Notes: generated by a model from the sequence alone, not told the origin. A stretch of 64,000 nucleotides of DNA from Epiperipatus broadwayi (GCA_028023455.1 JAQFVV010012441.1:1549911-1613910), one strand, 5' to 3'. Positions 13,373 to 26,111 are shown, counted from the first letter of the stretch. Program-made: numbers and translations.

Positions 13373-13735
13373 TTGGCATCAGCAAAGGTTTGAGCATTCC
13401 ATTATCGGATTTGCAATGATATAGATGGCTGAAGAGTTGGAGAGTGGAGAAAATTGAAGCCTGTCCATTAAATTTTGAAGATTTGCTTTCTTAATATAAA
13501 CTGAGCATTGATCATATATGTGTATGGGAGATAATGATTTGGACCAACTGATGAGTGCTAGTTCAGCAAGAAATATGTATATTGGAGATCATTTACCTTT
13601 TTCACATGTGTATGGTCATGTGTATAGGTTATACAAGATGAAGTAGATGGTTGATGGAAGCTTGAAAATCTGTGTTCAAATATTTTTAATAACATCTTAA
13701 AGTTCAGTATTTACAATATAGTACCATTGATTTAT
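13373..13735 (+). mobile_element. HRZ-A hammerhead repeat copy
   Basis: The copy runs through the family order: GAGCATTCCATTATCGG, GATGGCTGAAGAGTTGG, TTGAAGCCTGTCCATTAA, TCTTAATATAAACTGAGCA, the ribozyme, then a tRNA-like segment. Box B is decayed (GTGTTCAAATATTT). The copy is a single unit that starts in the middle of the consensus. Confidence 0.8.
13530..13606 (+). ncRNA. Hammerhead ribozyme of HRZ-A (core intact)
   Basis: Core CTGATGA is at 13548-13554 and GAAA at 13570-13573. Stem II pairs TGCT with AGCA around the loop, but its closing G faces A. Stem III is the near-palindrome ATATGTAT. Stem I pairs CCAA with TTGG. The predicted cut is after 13581, leaving TTGG at the 5' end of the product. 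Confidence 0.7.
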
Positions 13736-13959
13736 TATGAATTTTAAGGTCATGGCCACTTTTATTACCTTTTAAACATTTTTTTTTAGAATTGAAATGT
13801 ATTAATTTCCATGGTTCAGACCTTTTTATTCCATCACAGTTTACCTTGAAGAGTATCTAGGGAAATAAAATAATTTGTTCCATAGACAGTAAATATAAAT
13901 ATCAAATCCAGCAATCATGATAGCAAATATTATTTTACAAACAAATAAATTTGTAAACA

Positions 13960-14640
13960 ATGAGGATTGCCAATTCCTCTACAAGCTTTATGATAAATGC
14001 TTAGCCTGAGCCAGCACTTAAAATATCTGTCAGGAACCTCCACCCCAAACCCCTGACCATGGGTTTCTGACAGAGATATTTTAAGTGCTGGTTCTGGCTA
14101 AGCATTTATCATAAAGCTTGTAGAAGAATTGGCAATCTTCATTGTTTATAACTTACAAGCTTAAGAGATAGGGTCATGTGATCTATGACTCTTATTTTGA
14201 CTACTTATAGTCTCTGCCATAAGTCTTACGCAATTTTATATTGCTTAGACTACTAATATATAGTATGGCTGAAGATCTATCAGCCCCATATAGCTATTTG
14301 AATTGGATAGCTGGGTTTGAAGACATGTAGATGTCTGAAATTTTCAGATTTTCCACTCAATAGATAACTTTTAGATAAGTGCTTGTTTTTGGGTTGGTAT
14401 TTTTAGATCTAGTGTCTGAAACTTCCCTGACATCTCTCTGAGGGGTGCCAAAGCATGAAACCATGGTCAGGGGTTTGGGGGGGGGGTCTGACAAAAATAT
14501 TTTAAGTGCTGGCTCTGTCTAAGCCTTTATCATAAAGCTTGTAGAGGAATTGGCAATCCTCATTGTTTATAACTTACAAGCTTAAGAGATAGGGTCATGT
14601 GATCTATGACTCTTATTGTGACTAAATAAATATATCATCT
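13960..14640. mobile_element. HRZ-B cluster: inverted pair plus a direct copy
   Basis: A block of about 100 bp around TTTTAAGTGCTGG, TTATCATAAAGCTTGTAGA and GGCAATCCTCATTGTTTATAA occurs three times: inverted at about 13965-14065, direct at 14075-14200, and direct again at 14495-14630. The first two form a palindrome centred near 14070. Its centre holds the ribozyme-end sequence GACCATGGGTTTC. The third copy follows a degenerate hammerhead at 14438-14475. This looks like a head-to-head insertion next to a second, direct one. Confidence 0.65.
14405..14490 (+). ncRNA. Degenerate hammerhead-like motif of HRZ-B
   Basis: CTGAGGG at 14438-14444 replaces the required CTGANGA, so the last core A is lost. 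Stem II pairs TGC with GCA, then GAAA and the palindrome CCATGG lead to GTC. Stem I can pair TCTCT with AGGGG using wobble pairs. I regard it as a non-functional relic. Confidence 0.4.
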
Positions 14641-14794
14641 ATATTCATCATAACTTGTATAAAAACTAATGTAATTATCATTGGAATGTAATAAAATAAA
14701 AGCATTATTAATACTCTTCCTACTCAAAGAAAACATTCACAACTTTAAATATAATATTTAAATACAGATATACTTTATATTCTTGGTGTTTAGA

Positions 14795-15240
14795 TGTAAT
14801 TATAGGGGATTTGAGCCCATACTTTTAAACTCTCTTCAGTTAACCAATGTATAACAATCGATATACATGACCACATACGTGAGAAAAATAAATGATCTCC
14901 AATATATGTGTTTCATGTTGACCAGCAACTCATCAGTTGAGCCAGATCATCACCACACATATATATATCAGTGGATGGTGGATTGGATTGAAGCCTATCC
15001 ATTAAAGTTTGAAAATTTGTTATCTTAATATAAACCAAGCACTGACTATATACATGTGTGAGAGATAGTGATCATGACCAACTGATGAATGCTGGTTCAG
15101 TATGAAATATGTCTATTGGAGATCATTTATCTTTCTCACATGCTTGTAGTCAGGTGTATCGGTTGTATGAGATAGATTTGATAGCTGAAGAGAGCTTGAA
15201 AGACTGGGTTCACACCCTCTATAATAACTTTTAATATAAT
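14795..15240. mobile_element. Head-to-head HRZ-A pair
   Basis: The minus-strand part (about 14795-14960) runs from the tRNA-like segment back to a ribozyme whose core is at 14930-14936 on the minus strand. The plus-strand part (about 14985-15240) runs from GGATTGAAGCC through a ribozyme with core 15082-15088 to the tRNA-like segment. In the plus copy stem II is fully paired (ATGCTG with CAGTAT), but stem III is mismatched. The two parts meet near 14970. Confidence 0.75.
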
Positions 15241-16465
15241 TTTTGACATATTTCTAGTAATTCACACTATAAACGACAATTGTATTAAAACAATAGTATT
15301 TGGTAAAGGTGCTCTTCACCAAAAATTCAGTAAGGTTATGAATGTTTCCCCAATATATGAATAGGTATTAATATTGCTTTTAATTTATTTATTATCATAA
15401 AAAAACAAAATTTTCTTATTGTTACAGTAATAATAACAACAGCAACAATAAATTATGAGAATTATTATTGTACTTGTTTTTTTTTCTCTATATATTTTTA
15501 TTTTGGATGTGATACGTTATATGCAAAAATAGGAAAATTTCAATTCCTACTGAACAGACAGATAGGTTTTGTAAAATATATCCAAGATATAATATTATTT
15601 AGCATTTATTAATCATTTTTCGATAAACAGAAAATATGTTTATTTTTAAATATGAGCAGTGTTACAATATTCTCATCTTTACATGGATGTTATGTTAGTA
15701 CCTCATTTGACCACGCACACATGTCTATTTACATATACAGGTAAGGAAAGATGTTGCTAAAAAGGAGACTTATATCTCGTTGAGGCACTAAAAATACTGA
15801 GCAGAGGGAATTACTTATCTTTACTCTATACTATATTATTATTTATAATAGTTAACAAATATGGATAAGTTACACACCAACAAGAATCACCGAACATGAA
15901 GACTTTATTGGCTTTTATCTTCGATGATACGATCAAAAACACTATCGTCTTTCTTCTCAGTTGCACGATAATTCTTAACTGAAATATCAGTAGAATTTTC
16001 TTGGAGGCAGAATGAATATGTGTATGACTGATCTTTTTTTTAGATTTTATTATCAGGACTGACAAAACTAAATCATACCATTTATTTTTAGGAGGTTGTA
16101 AAATTGTTAGCCAAGACAAAAATTGGTAGTTGAAGACTTCTGATTGTGACTTTAAACTGTCAATTGACGACAACCCTTTTTTAATTAATATTACCTCTTT
16201 CTGAGGAAAAATATTGCATAAAATAGAAATACTCATTATTTCAATATTTTTGACTATCATTAATACTCAACAGGATGAAAGTCTATCCAATATTAGTCAG
16301 TATTTCTGATCATAGAATCTTTTCTCTACAACATAGCAACAATGTCCTATTTATTATTTGATAGTACTTCTTTCAACTTATACAATGCATACAATATTCC
16401 TTCATTTTAAAGTGATCTATCATTTTAAGTGGTTATTTTAAAAACCATCATTTAATATCAGACTT
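15241..16465. other. Unassigned DNA with one 144-codon minus-strand frame
   Basis: The frame at 15826-16260 (minus) is long for such A+T-rich DNA. It is rich in Ile, Lys and Ser, has no motif I recognise, and lacks splice or promoter support. It could be chance or a worn transposon. The rest is featureless. Confidence 0.4.
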
Positions 16466-16469
16466 AACG

Positions 16470-17184
16470 TTACAGCCTTTTGAAATTAAATTGAGAGACT
16501 GCAAAACTTTCGCCCTCATCACTATCTGACAGCCAATCAGATCGTAAATACAAGACAGAGTATTTGACAAGAATAGGGCGGTCAACCCTATTCTTTACTT
16601 GTCTTTCTATATATCCAAGCCAGTCTAAAGTACTTAGATCTGAAAGCGTGAATATTAAATATCTTCACACTTAACTCACTGAGTTTAAATTACAAACATA
16701 CAGCTTGAAATCCTACGATTTACTACGCAGTAGTTTTTAGATGTTATAACATACAGTAAGTATGTAAATAATATTTATTTTTATAAAGCCAAACAGTATT
16801 GAAATTAAATTGAGAGACTGCAAAACTCTCGCCACTCATCACTATCTGACAGCCAATCAGATCGTAAATACAAGACAGAGAATTTGACGAGAATAGGGTG
16901 GTCCAGCCTATTCTTTATTTGTCTTTTTATATATACAAGCTAGTCTAAAGTACTTAGACTGTGTGAAGATATTTAATATTCATGCTTTCAGATCTAAGTA
17001 CTTTAGACTGGCTTGGATATATGGAAAGACAAGTAAAGAATAGGGTGGACCGCCCTATTCTTGTCAAATTCTCTGTTGTGTATCTGATTGGCTGTCAGAT
17101 AGTGATGAGTGCAAGAGTTTTGCAGTCTCTCAATTTAATTTCAATACTGTTTGCGCTTTATAAAAATAAATATTATTTACAGCC
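16470..17184. mobile_element. Palindromic foldback element with an extra flanking copy
   Basis: Arms of about 205 bp at 16764-16968 and 16976-17180 are near-perfect reverse complements. Shared landmarks are TAAATAATATTTATTTTTAT, AATTGAGAGACTGCAAAA, CTGACAGCCAATCAGAT and AGTCTAAAGTACTTAGA. A third copy of most of the arm lies in direct orientation at 16478-16660. TTACAGCC occurs at both outer edges (16470 and 17177), but the right one overlaps the arm. No transposase is present, so it is a non-autonomous foldback or MITE-type element. Confidence 0.75.
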
Positions 17185-18790
17185 CTTTGGGAATGAGGAA
17201 AGTAATTTAATATTGTTACCCATGATTCTAAATATCTAATAAAAATATATTTAGCAAATATTCATTCTACCTTTAACAAAATAATTGATGTTTCCTAAGA
17301 AATACTAGAAGCTTACTGAAAAAAAGAACATAGTATATCTTAGTCTTCCACTCACAAATAAAAATCTAATATGTTCACTGTGCTGTATGCTGTATATGAG
17401 CAGCAACCCATCCACGATCATTTATTCAAAGAGTAAACACATAATAATAACAGTTGTAATGACAGTGGAATAATCATTAACAATTTGCCCTCTTGGTCAT
17501 TTTAAAGTCTCAAAGAGGCATCATAGACTATCCTTTTAGTTATCTGACAACTTCTTCCTAGACGTTTTTGGATCATAACATTAGAATAGAATGATTTTTT
17601 TAAATACAATGTAGAATTATTTAATATTAAATAAAACATTTTGAATTTTGTGAAGGTAGAAGAAAAGATGAAGAATCAAATGATTTAAAAAGTGGGCATG
17701 TATTTAATTATAAAGCTACAAATTGAAATTAAAATTCATTATAAATAAATTAAGAACAATATTATAGAGATTGATAGTATATAAAATCAGAGTGAAAAGA
17801 ATAGTTATTCATTTAATGAAAGGTAACAAATGCAAAAAAAGGCAGGTTTATGCCCCTATAAGCTTTCATTGTGATGAAAAAATAAAGGACTTTTATATTA
17901 ATGTAAACTGCTTTTAATTGCACCTAACAGTATTTTTAAATTATCATGGAATATCTTAATAGTAAAAATATGAAACTATTGGAAGTAAAAATGTAGATGG
18001 TAAATTTCTTACGACTGAATCTGGCTATTGTGACAAAAATGAGAGAAGATGGTATATTATGAATTTTTCTTTGAGAAAAATGTTAAACGGAAAATAAATT
18101 AAAACATTTACATGAAGATACAGCGAATTGGATTTATTCTGACTAATAGTTATAATATTCTTAATAGATTCAACACAAAAAATGATCATTAGTGAAATAT
18201 AAAGTAGTATTAGTGCGTATATAAAGAAAAGAAATTTATTTATAACAACAATATTAATACTTGATACTTTTAACGTTCAAAAACACTATATGAAGTTAAA
18301 TTAGAACTTACAAATTGTTTTAAAATATTGACAGATTTTTGAAGATGGTTCAAACTTAACTGATATTCTATTAAAAATTGCAACTTCAAAAACTGTTATA
18401 AAAAGTTAGCAATTGACCGCTAAATTTTTAAATGGTACATGAGAATGTATATAGATAAAAACGAATATGAAAATATTAAAATTTTTTTATTATTAAGAAT
18501 CGAATATGTGAAATTCTAAAAAGATTCAAATAGAATTAATAAATGACATAAGAAAATCTATAGAAAAGCTATAGAAGAGATTGGATTTCAGAAGTATAAA
18601 ATAACATCATGTATTAGAAAAAAATTATTCATGGAATAAAAAAAAAAACTATTATTAAAAAAGGAAAGACACCAGGCAATGTGTGAAAAGGTACTACAAA
18701 GAATTATATAAAGTGAAAAAATCGAAACAAAAAAATTAGTACAATTACTACATTTTTTGAATTGTCAATCGTTAGAAATAAAGAAATGGG
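17185..18790. other. A+T-rich stretch with no recognised gene
   Basis: I see only short open frames and A+T-rich low-complexity runs. Confidence 0.5.
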
Positions 18791-18794
18791 ATTT

Positions 18795-19120
18795 GCAATT
18801 GTATAATGGAAGGCTGAAGAGTTGTGAGTTGGAATAGTTTGAAGCCTGTCCATTAAAGTATGAAGATTGGCTATCTTAATATAAAGTTGAGCACTGATTG
18901 TATATATGTGTGAGGATAGTAATCTAGACCAACTGATGATTGCTGGTTTAGCATGAAATACGTATATTGGTGATTATTTATCTTTTCAACATGTGTGTGA
19001 TCAGGTGGGCCAGCAATATGAGATGGCACTGAGAGTAATGGGTCATGTGAAAGTCTGAGTTCGAATCCTGCATATATTACATATATAAATGCAGGTTTAA
19101 AGCCTGTACAATGTATTAAT
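18795..19120 (+). mobile_element. HRZ-A hammerhead repeat copy, second subfamily
   Basis: It begins in the usual GGCTGAAGAGTTG block, passes TTGAAGCCTGTCCATTAA and the ribozyme, and ends after the box-B-like GAGTTCGAATCCTGC. The post-ribozyme part (GGTCATGTGAAAGTC, then TATATTACATATATA) marks a subfamily shared with the copies at 32.4 and 61.4 kb. Confidence 0.8.
18915..18990 (+). ncRNA. Hammerhead ribozyme of HRZ-A, second subfamily
   Basis: Core CTGATGA is at 18933-18939 and GAAA follows stem II TGCTG-GTT-TAGCA. A U/U mismatch replaces the usual closing G-C. Stem III is the perfect palindrome ATACGTAT. Stem I pairs ACCAA with TTGGT. Confidence 0.65.
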
Positions 19121-19389
19121 TGTATACATGAAAAAGAGAAAGTTTTGGAGATGATGAAATTATTATTGACTTCTTAAAAGTAGAAGGCGAGGAATAGAAA
19201 ATTGTCGCCAAAACTATGTATCATATATCTAAATGATAGTGTTGTACCAGATGTAGAAGAGAATGGCAATAATAATATTGATATTTTAAAGAAGTGATAA
19301 AGAAAATATTAGAAATGACAGACAATCTTGTGTTAGTTCTATATAACACTTTGGCTGGTAAAACTTAAAAATATTTTCTGACTTCAATT

Positions 19390-20535
19390 ACGTTTGCGGT
19401 TTCTTTTTGCAGGTAGCGTGTTGGTAGCCATTCTAACTAATCAGCAGCATCATTTTCGATCATTGTAGATCCTCTGCATTGTGAAGGTTTTTTGTTTAAA
19501 GTTAATCTACTTTTTCCAAATATATCCTCTTTTCTTCACATCATATCAACAAACTTCCTTAATCATCCATCCATCTCACTTATAATATTTTTCTAGATTT
19601 TTTATAATCTCTTAGCATCCGTTTTAAACTTTTAACTATACATCTATTACCATCTCTTCTAGAAATATGTTCAAGCTGATTATTTCAATAATGTCAGTAA
19701 TGTTTGTTTGATCTATTACCTAGATATTTCCTTTTCAACCTCTTAACTCCTAAATAAATCTTTCAAATATATTGTTGAATAATCTGAAGTTTATGTATTG
19801 TTCTTCTGTTAAATTTTCAAGTCTAAAATCCAGAAGTAAGAACTGGTAAAACACACACACATATATATATAAACTGGTAAAACACATATATTTAAAAGAT
19901 ATCCCTTAAATACATATTCCATTTTTTTTAATATTAATTATTTCTTCCAAAAGAACTTCATCCAAATATAATTCTATAATTAATTATATTTATTATGTTT
20001 CCATCTATATTAATACTCTGCCCAAAGTATTTGTAGTTGTTAACTTAATCGATCTTATGAGTCTTTTTAGCATCTATCTTTAGAGACTCTTGCAATATTT
20101 CCTGAAGTCTTGAAGCATTATTTGCTAAAGCAATTACATTATTTGCAAAATTTAGATAGCTTAAATACTCTGCATTTATTTTTCTCCATTAGCTCCCTGT
20201 TTTAACCTATAAAATACATTTTAGTAAAACTACTGTAAAAAGTTTTGGAGCTATAAAATTACCCCGCTTACACACTCTTCTCAGTATTAACATTCTTAGA
20301 AACGCCATGCAATCTAATCAATGTTGCTGCATTTTGATAAATATTCTTCAGAATATGACAATAACCTTGCCTATATTTTCATGGTACAAAACTTTAGTCA
20401 TCTAAAAGCTTATAGAATTAAATGCCTTTTTATTGTCTAAAACCCCAAAATACAAGAACAACTTATATTCCATGATCTTTTCTATAACATCTCTCAATAC
20501 CTAGATGTTGCTGTAGACGAGTTACAATTATGTTG
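19390..20535 (-). pseudogene. RTE-like non-LTR reverse transcriptase relic, 3' half
   Basis: Read on the minus strand this decayed frame keeps the order of a non-LTR reverse transcriptase. A block like FGVLDNKKAFNSI lies near 20415-20450, matching the catalytic D-x-x-x-A-F-D-S motif. A block like RLKQGA near 20190-20210 matches RQG. AEYLSYLNFANNVIALANN lies near 20105-20165. The last block matches the FADD catalytic box, but both aspartates have become Asn, so the enzyme would be dead. Further on, YKYFGQ and a C-terminal Arg-rich segment follow. Stops and frameshifts are common. The C-terminal style (RW-DDI and DR-W type) fits the RTE/BovB group, but I would not press the clade. Confidence 0.65.
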
Positions 20536-20738
20536 TAATTGTAAGGGATTTGAACCGAACCTTTTAAGCTCCTTCAGCTATTCAATCTATCTCATACAAC
20601 CAATATTCATGACCACACACATGTGAAAAGATTGGATAGCTGAAGGGAGCTTGAAAGTCTGGATTCAAATCCCCTATAATTATATACAAACTCCAGGGAT
20701 ATAAAGCACACCTGTATTTAAATATTAATTATCTTATA
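20536..20738. mobile_element. Head-to-head HRZ-A tRNA-like segments
   Basis: A minus-strand tRNA-like part (20536-20632) meets a plus-strand tRNA-like part (20633-20738). Both contain box-B-like TTGAACC or TTCAAATCCCC. Neither contains the ribozyme. The pair interrupts the reverse-transcriptase relic, so it inserted later. Confidence 0.65.
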
Positions 20739-21300
20739 AATATTTTATATAGACCTAGTAGAAGACTGATATATCTATAATTAATATTATTTTATCACTT
20801 TTTTAAAAATACCAATACTACTACTACATTCTGATACAACTTTATCATTTAGACACTTGGCATATAACTTTGAAACAATAATTTTTTTATTTTTTTACCT
20901 GCTTTTTGAAAATATCAATATCTTTTTTTATTTACTGAAAAATATATTTTGTTGCATATCTCCTTCTTTCATTTAAATTAATTGGCAATTGAGAATATGT
21001 AGTAGTGGTGATGATTAATTTATTGTTTTCTTTGTTTTGTTTTGCTTTACTATATCGCGCTATATAAAATAAATGTCTCATTTATATAATTATTTATAGA
21101 ATTCTTCCATGCATTTTGAGATGTCATTCTTTTTAACAATAATGCCTTTATTGCTGAAATACCTTTTCTTCAATAACAAAATATAATTTTCCATTTTGAG
21201 ACTTATTCTCTTTTATAGTTTTCTTTGACAATTTACAATTATATATTTTTATATTATTATTAATTATTTTTTACTCCATTTTACAAACATCTAAATATTT
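20739..21300 (-). pseudogene. Upstream part of the RTE-like relic
   Basis: The minus strand probably continues the reverse-transcriptase relic upstream of the HRZ-A insertion. The coding trace is weak: Ile- and Lys-rich frames with many stops. The assignment rests mainly on position. Confidence 0.35.
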
Positions 21301-21319
21301 AATACTTTTTAATGGACAA

Positions 21320-21515
21320 TTGAAATTTTTAACTGGATTCCAAGAGATTATAAAAGACCCAGAAAGAGGTCACATGTGAGATGGATGGATATGAAATAAG
21401 AAAGTGTGCAGGGATGTTGTGGAGAAGAGAAGCTAAAGATCGGAGAAGATGGATTGAACTTGGAGAGACTTTCATCTTGCAGTGGATTGATAATCGTTGA
21501 CAATAGTGATGATGA
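21320..21515 (+). pseudogene. RTE-like C-terminal fragment, plus strand
   Basis: The plus strand reads roughly LTGFQEIIKDPERGHM, stop, DGWI and later EKMD, then a Trp, Arg, Asp run. This corresponds to the C-terminal RPRxRWxDDI and DRxxWRxLxEAFxxQW blocks of RTE-type elements. It shares DNA with the minus-strand copies at about 19560-19640 and 37045-37240, so the same family inserted in both orientations. Confidence 0.55.
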
Positions 21516-21519
21516 ATAG

Positions 21520-22385
21520 ATATATTTTATAATTTCTCATATTTCTTCTTTTCTTTATACATCGTTTTGTCTCACAAAAAGCTTATTGGTAAATTGATGC
21601 TTTTCTGTACCATATATTTTTCTTCCATTAAATAGAATATTAGTTCTCTTCTTAATGATTTCATTCAAGTCAAAACAATTTTAAAAATCTGTTAATATTT
21701 TAAACTATTTACAAATTCTAATTTAAATTTATTAATTTTTCTGAAGGTTAGGAATATCATCTGTTAATGCCATCTTTTAATCGATGATCACTTCCTGTGT
21801 TGAATCTGTTAAGAACACTATAATCTTGAAACACAAATTTTCTATTAGTCAAAATGTACTTCGCTTTTGTTGTATTTTCATTTGAATGCTTCTATATTCA
21901 TTTCCTTGGCATTTTTCTTAAAGAAATTTTATTACAGTTTTTCTTTTTTGTCAATTCAGTCTCCACAATCAAATTTACCTTTAACATTTTCATTTGTCAA
22001 ACATTTACCAATTATAACCTAAAGTCTTCCATGGCTGTTTTAAAATGTTGTTCGATCTGGTCGAAATCATTTTATAAATTTATATCAAAATCCATTACTT
22101 TTTTATTATAACGAGAAACATATTGATCAATAAATGTGTACTTAGCTATTTTTAAAGAATGAAAAATTTCTCTAACACAACAATTAGTAGCAAATCCTGC
22201 CTTGATTTTCATAGTTCATCTGGAAAATGGGGGAGGAGGGTAATTATATAATACTTCCGGAAGTTACGTTAAAATTGTATTTCACCTTAATAATTTTGCT
22301 GCCCTAAGTAATTGCTTTATTTAAGTAGGTGCAAAATAAGTATTTTTAAATACTATTTATTGTTTCGATTAAAACAATTTAATCT
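21520..22385. other. A+T-rich stretch with no recognised gene
   Basis: An 85-codon frame at 21854-22111 is Phe- and Ile-rich with no motif, and I treat it as chance. Nothing else is recognised. Confidence 0.5.
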
Positions 22386-22389
22386 TTGA

Positions 22390-22590
22390 CTAAGAAAAAA
22401 GATCAGAATGAGTATTTACCAATTTTTATATGTTGTATAATATTCTCAAATTTTTGGATAATTTTTTTTTCATATATCATAGCATCGGCCGGGACGCGAA
22501 CCCATAACCGTCTGCAACCAACTAGTTGCTTGCAAGGCGGTTGCGATGACCTCTCGGCTAACAACACTTGACACATTTTTGGATAACTTT
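22390..22590 (-). mobile_element. tRNA-derived SINE with a long variable arm
   Basis: On the minus strand box A reads TTAGCCGAGAGGTCATCGC and box B reads GGGTTCGCGTCCC. They are separated by a long variable region (TTGGTTGCAGACGG), as in class II (Leu/Ser-type) tRNAs. The body starts ATGCTATGATATATG and continues A+T-rich. The same head occurs on the plus strand at 52212. Confidence 0.75.
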
Positions 22591-22599
22591 GAAGCTAAA

Positions 22600-24855
22600 A
22601 AAACCAACCAAAAAAAATACTTGGATATAAATTACGCTGGTTTTAGTTGTCATCGTGATGCTTGAATATCATATGACCTCCAGGGCAACTGGTTTTAAGT
22701 GAATAAATAAAAAAAAAGCCTCATTTGTAATTTGAGAATTATTTTCATTTTATATAGCACTGGATTTTCTGAAGACTCATTAAAAAAAAAGGAGAGGTTT
22801 TTTTTAGTTTTAAAAAAGTATAAAAGTTTTAAGTTTAAGGTTGTATTTGAAATCTTAATTTAAATTTGGATATTAGTTGACTTAATAATGAAAGAATTAT
22901 TGCAATGTATGTATAAACTCACAAATTAGCAATTTACAATTTTATCACGTTTATATTGTTGTTTTTTTTTTTTCAAAAAATTGTGTTGTTTTTTTTTTTT
23001 TTTAGAAAAAAGGAAATATATCTTCACTTTATACTTTCTAACTTTTATTTTTTGAAATAATTTTTTAATCCATCCAAAGTATGATCTTTGCACTCTTATA
23101 AATAATGGAATATAAAGGACTGTATTTTGTAACTTCTCAAATAACTCGATTTTATTATCTCTTTTGTTTTCTATCCATCCCACTATCTTAACCTTTTTTC
23201 TAAAATTCTTTGTGAAGATGTAACTGGATCGTTAAGCTAATTTTTCTTATGAATGAAATTGTTTTCAGATTATACGATTATAATTTATGATATATCATGC
23301 TAGTATGTTGTTAAAGACTATATAAACTTGTATACTATCAATTATTTCAGTGCTCTATTTAAATTTAGGTAAGTTGGCTTAATGTATATATAGTTATTAA
23401 AGTACTTTAGTTGGGTTTAAAATAATGATTTCTTTTAAATATTTCTCTGCGGATACCGACAAAACTGATAAAACTTTTGAAGCAAAAAGGTATAAAACAA
23501 ACTTTATGCCAGATTAGGATTTATAATAATCACGTGTCTAATTGCATGGAAGATGATGTGACATTTAAACATTAAATTCATCGTTTAAGAAAAACAAATA
23601 TTTTTGTTGTTGTTTTTCTTGTTTTTCTCAGCAAGGATCGATTCAGGATCTATAAGTTTGTAAATCCATTATTCACCACTATGGTAAATTGTATAGGGAT
23701 GCTAGTAGAATAATCAGAGTTCAAAAGTTATATAAGCTATCTCAATGGTTAATTAGTTAATGTGAGTGTAATTTTCGTTATCTCAAATACAGATTTTTTT
23801 TTTAAAAAATAGTTAATAATTTTATAACCAAGCTTAGGAATTTTGCAGACAGTCATTGTAAAAACAAATAGTTTTAATATATACATGTAGTACTGACTGT
23901 AAATATTCATACCGTATATTTAAAACAATGATTTAAAGCTCACTAGAGAGATTATACACCATCAATATTAATGAATCATATATTTATAAACTTGCTTATC
24001 AAAAGGTAAATAAATGGATGAGTAGATTGTAACTATAATAATGCAAATAAAGAAACCGATTACTAGTTGACGTATTACCATATTCTACTTTATTGTATTT
24101 TCTTCTGTAATTGAATATTTATTCAAATTCTTCTGTAATTGAAAACTTTTTCAAATGCTTTTTGAATTAAACGCTAGTTTCGCCTCCTCAGTATATAGAT
24201 AATTGGATGTAAAATTCTAAAATTAAGAGTAAGAGATTCTATTACGGAAAAATAAATTAAAAAAATCCTTGCACATATATTAAAATTATACAAATAATAT
24301 GGCATTAAGCATTATTGGCTTAAGAAAATGTGCTTGCAAGAATCTTGCAGTGCACTCATCAATATAATCTGTAGAAAGAAGTCTGTTTGCAGAGCATAAA
24401 AAACCATGATTGTTTTTAATTCAAACCAAGTCAACAGTAATTTGTGGGGGAAAAAACGAAACAGAAAACACTCATTATTAAATCAATCAAAATATTTTAA
24501 AAGCAATAATACATTTAACTATAATGTTTAGAGATAAAAATATATATATACAAAGGGTTCAAATGGGTGAATGGTTAAAAAGTGGAATACATGCATTTAT
24601 CCAAGGATTATCATTGTAGATATATGTGACCATTATAAAATGTAAAGACTACAATTAAAAGATATAAGGTTTATAACCTGAACAATGTTGAATGGTCATT
24701 TGTGATTTTATTAAAGGTGATAGCTATGCACCTTCTAAAAACGCAGGATTTACAAAGTGCATTTGTAGAAATACTTCGATAATACAAAATAATAAGTGCA
24801 TTTGGAAATCTGTAGGTGGCTTGACATGATTTCAAGGCTTGTTCTAAAATTCAAA
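22600..24855. other. A+T-rich stretch with no recognised gene
   Basis: Long T and A runs occur near 22960-23010. I see no gene, tRNA-like unit or transposon motif that I can support. Confidence 0.5.
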
Positions 24856-24857
24856 AT

Positions 24858-25537
24858 ATAAAATGCGCTAACAGGCACAAGCACACAAAGATGAAGACAA
24901 ATAAAGAAATGTATATATATATTATTTTAATATATATATATTTAATTAAGTGGCTAAGCGCTTTCAAGGGTCAGACCCTCATATTCATAGCCATTTTGTA
25001 ATTAGATAAGAAATTGATCAGGTGGTCTAAAATAATGCCTGCCTTGAAAAATATTGTAAATCATCATATTGTGGTGAGACCAGGGCCTTTCTGTCCACTA
25101 GATTATCCCAACACACATACTACCATAATAAAGTACTGGTGGACACTTCTTATAGTTCAGTTTTTGCACAGCACCACACGGCAGCCAGTCACGATTGCCG
25201 ACCTAGAGATCCAGTGGTAGTTTGCAGATAGCGATACGATCTCAAAAGGAAGATAAAAGAGGCTTACTTTATCGCTAGAGATAGCGACGCCATAAATAGA
25301 AAAGACTCTTGCTACAAAATATCCAGGAAATGGAATACATAATTATCGCATTTGCATAAATTTACATCGCTCCTAATCAATTTCTTGTCTAATTACAAAA
25401 TGGCTACGAATATGAGGGATCTGACCCTTGAAAGTGCTTAGTCACTTAATTAAATATATATATTAAAATAATATATATATATATATTTCTTTATTTGTCT
25501 TCAGCTTTCTGTGCTTGTGCGTGTTAGCGCATTTTAT
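24858..25537. mobile_element. Foldback element with about 150-bp inverted ends
   Basis: The ends are inverted copies: ATAAAATGCGCTAAC at 24858 and GTTAGCGCATTTTAT ending 25537. Each arm continues through a TGAAGACAAATAAAGAAAT block, an alternating TA run, TTAATTAAGTG, AAGCGCTTTCAAGGGTCAG and CCATTTTGTAATTAGA. The unpaired centre of about 350 bp is less A+T-rich and has no coding domain. It is a non-autonomous DNA element. The GCGCTTTCA...CATATTCATAGCC block recurs near 27790. Confidence 0.8.
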
Positions 25538-25539
25538 AA

Positions 25540-26105
25540 GGCTTAATTAGGTTTTAGAAGTCAGCACATTTTTCTCATTTCTATGACTGTATGTTCAAAA
25601 TAAAGACAAATTTAGTTGTAATATATATACACAATTCAATTTATAGATGTGACATTACTTAAATGACTCACTGGTTAAAAATTAAAGATTATTTACTAAT
25701 CGATTTATTAGCTTATAAATTAATATTTAATTTTTTAAACCCAGATATAAATTTTAAACTCAATTAAATATTAATATACCAATTATTAAATCCCAGCATT
25801 AATATCATTTATTCAATTCTTTCCTCTTTTTGCTTTCATGTATGGTATATTAACACACATTGAAACTTATTGGATCGATTGATGACAGCTAATTTTACTA
25901 GCAGTATATACTAGGGATTATTTGCTTTATTGATATGATTTTATCCATTTGTTTTAATAATATATAAAGTTTGAAAGTTTTATCGTATATGTGTGTGTTT
26001 CAATTCAATTTACAAGTTCACTTTAATAAAGTATCCTTGTAATTTAAAGAGTTTTACTATTAATGACTATCTAATTATTTTTAAAATAATTAATTATAAT
26101 ATTTA
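25540..26105. other. A+T-rich stretch with no recognised gene
   Basis: No coding signal or repeat is recognised here. Confidence 0.5.
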
Positions 26106-26111
26106 TTTTGT

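Noticed and set aside
22494-22575. Functional tRNA genes at 22.5, 30.4 and 52.2 kb
   Set aside because: The internal boxes are good, but acceptor stems do not pair and each runs into a SINE-type body, so I call them SINEs.
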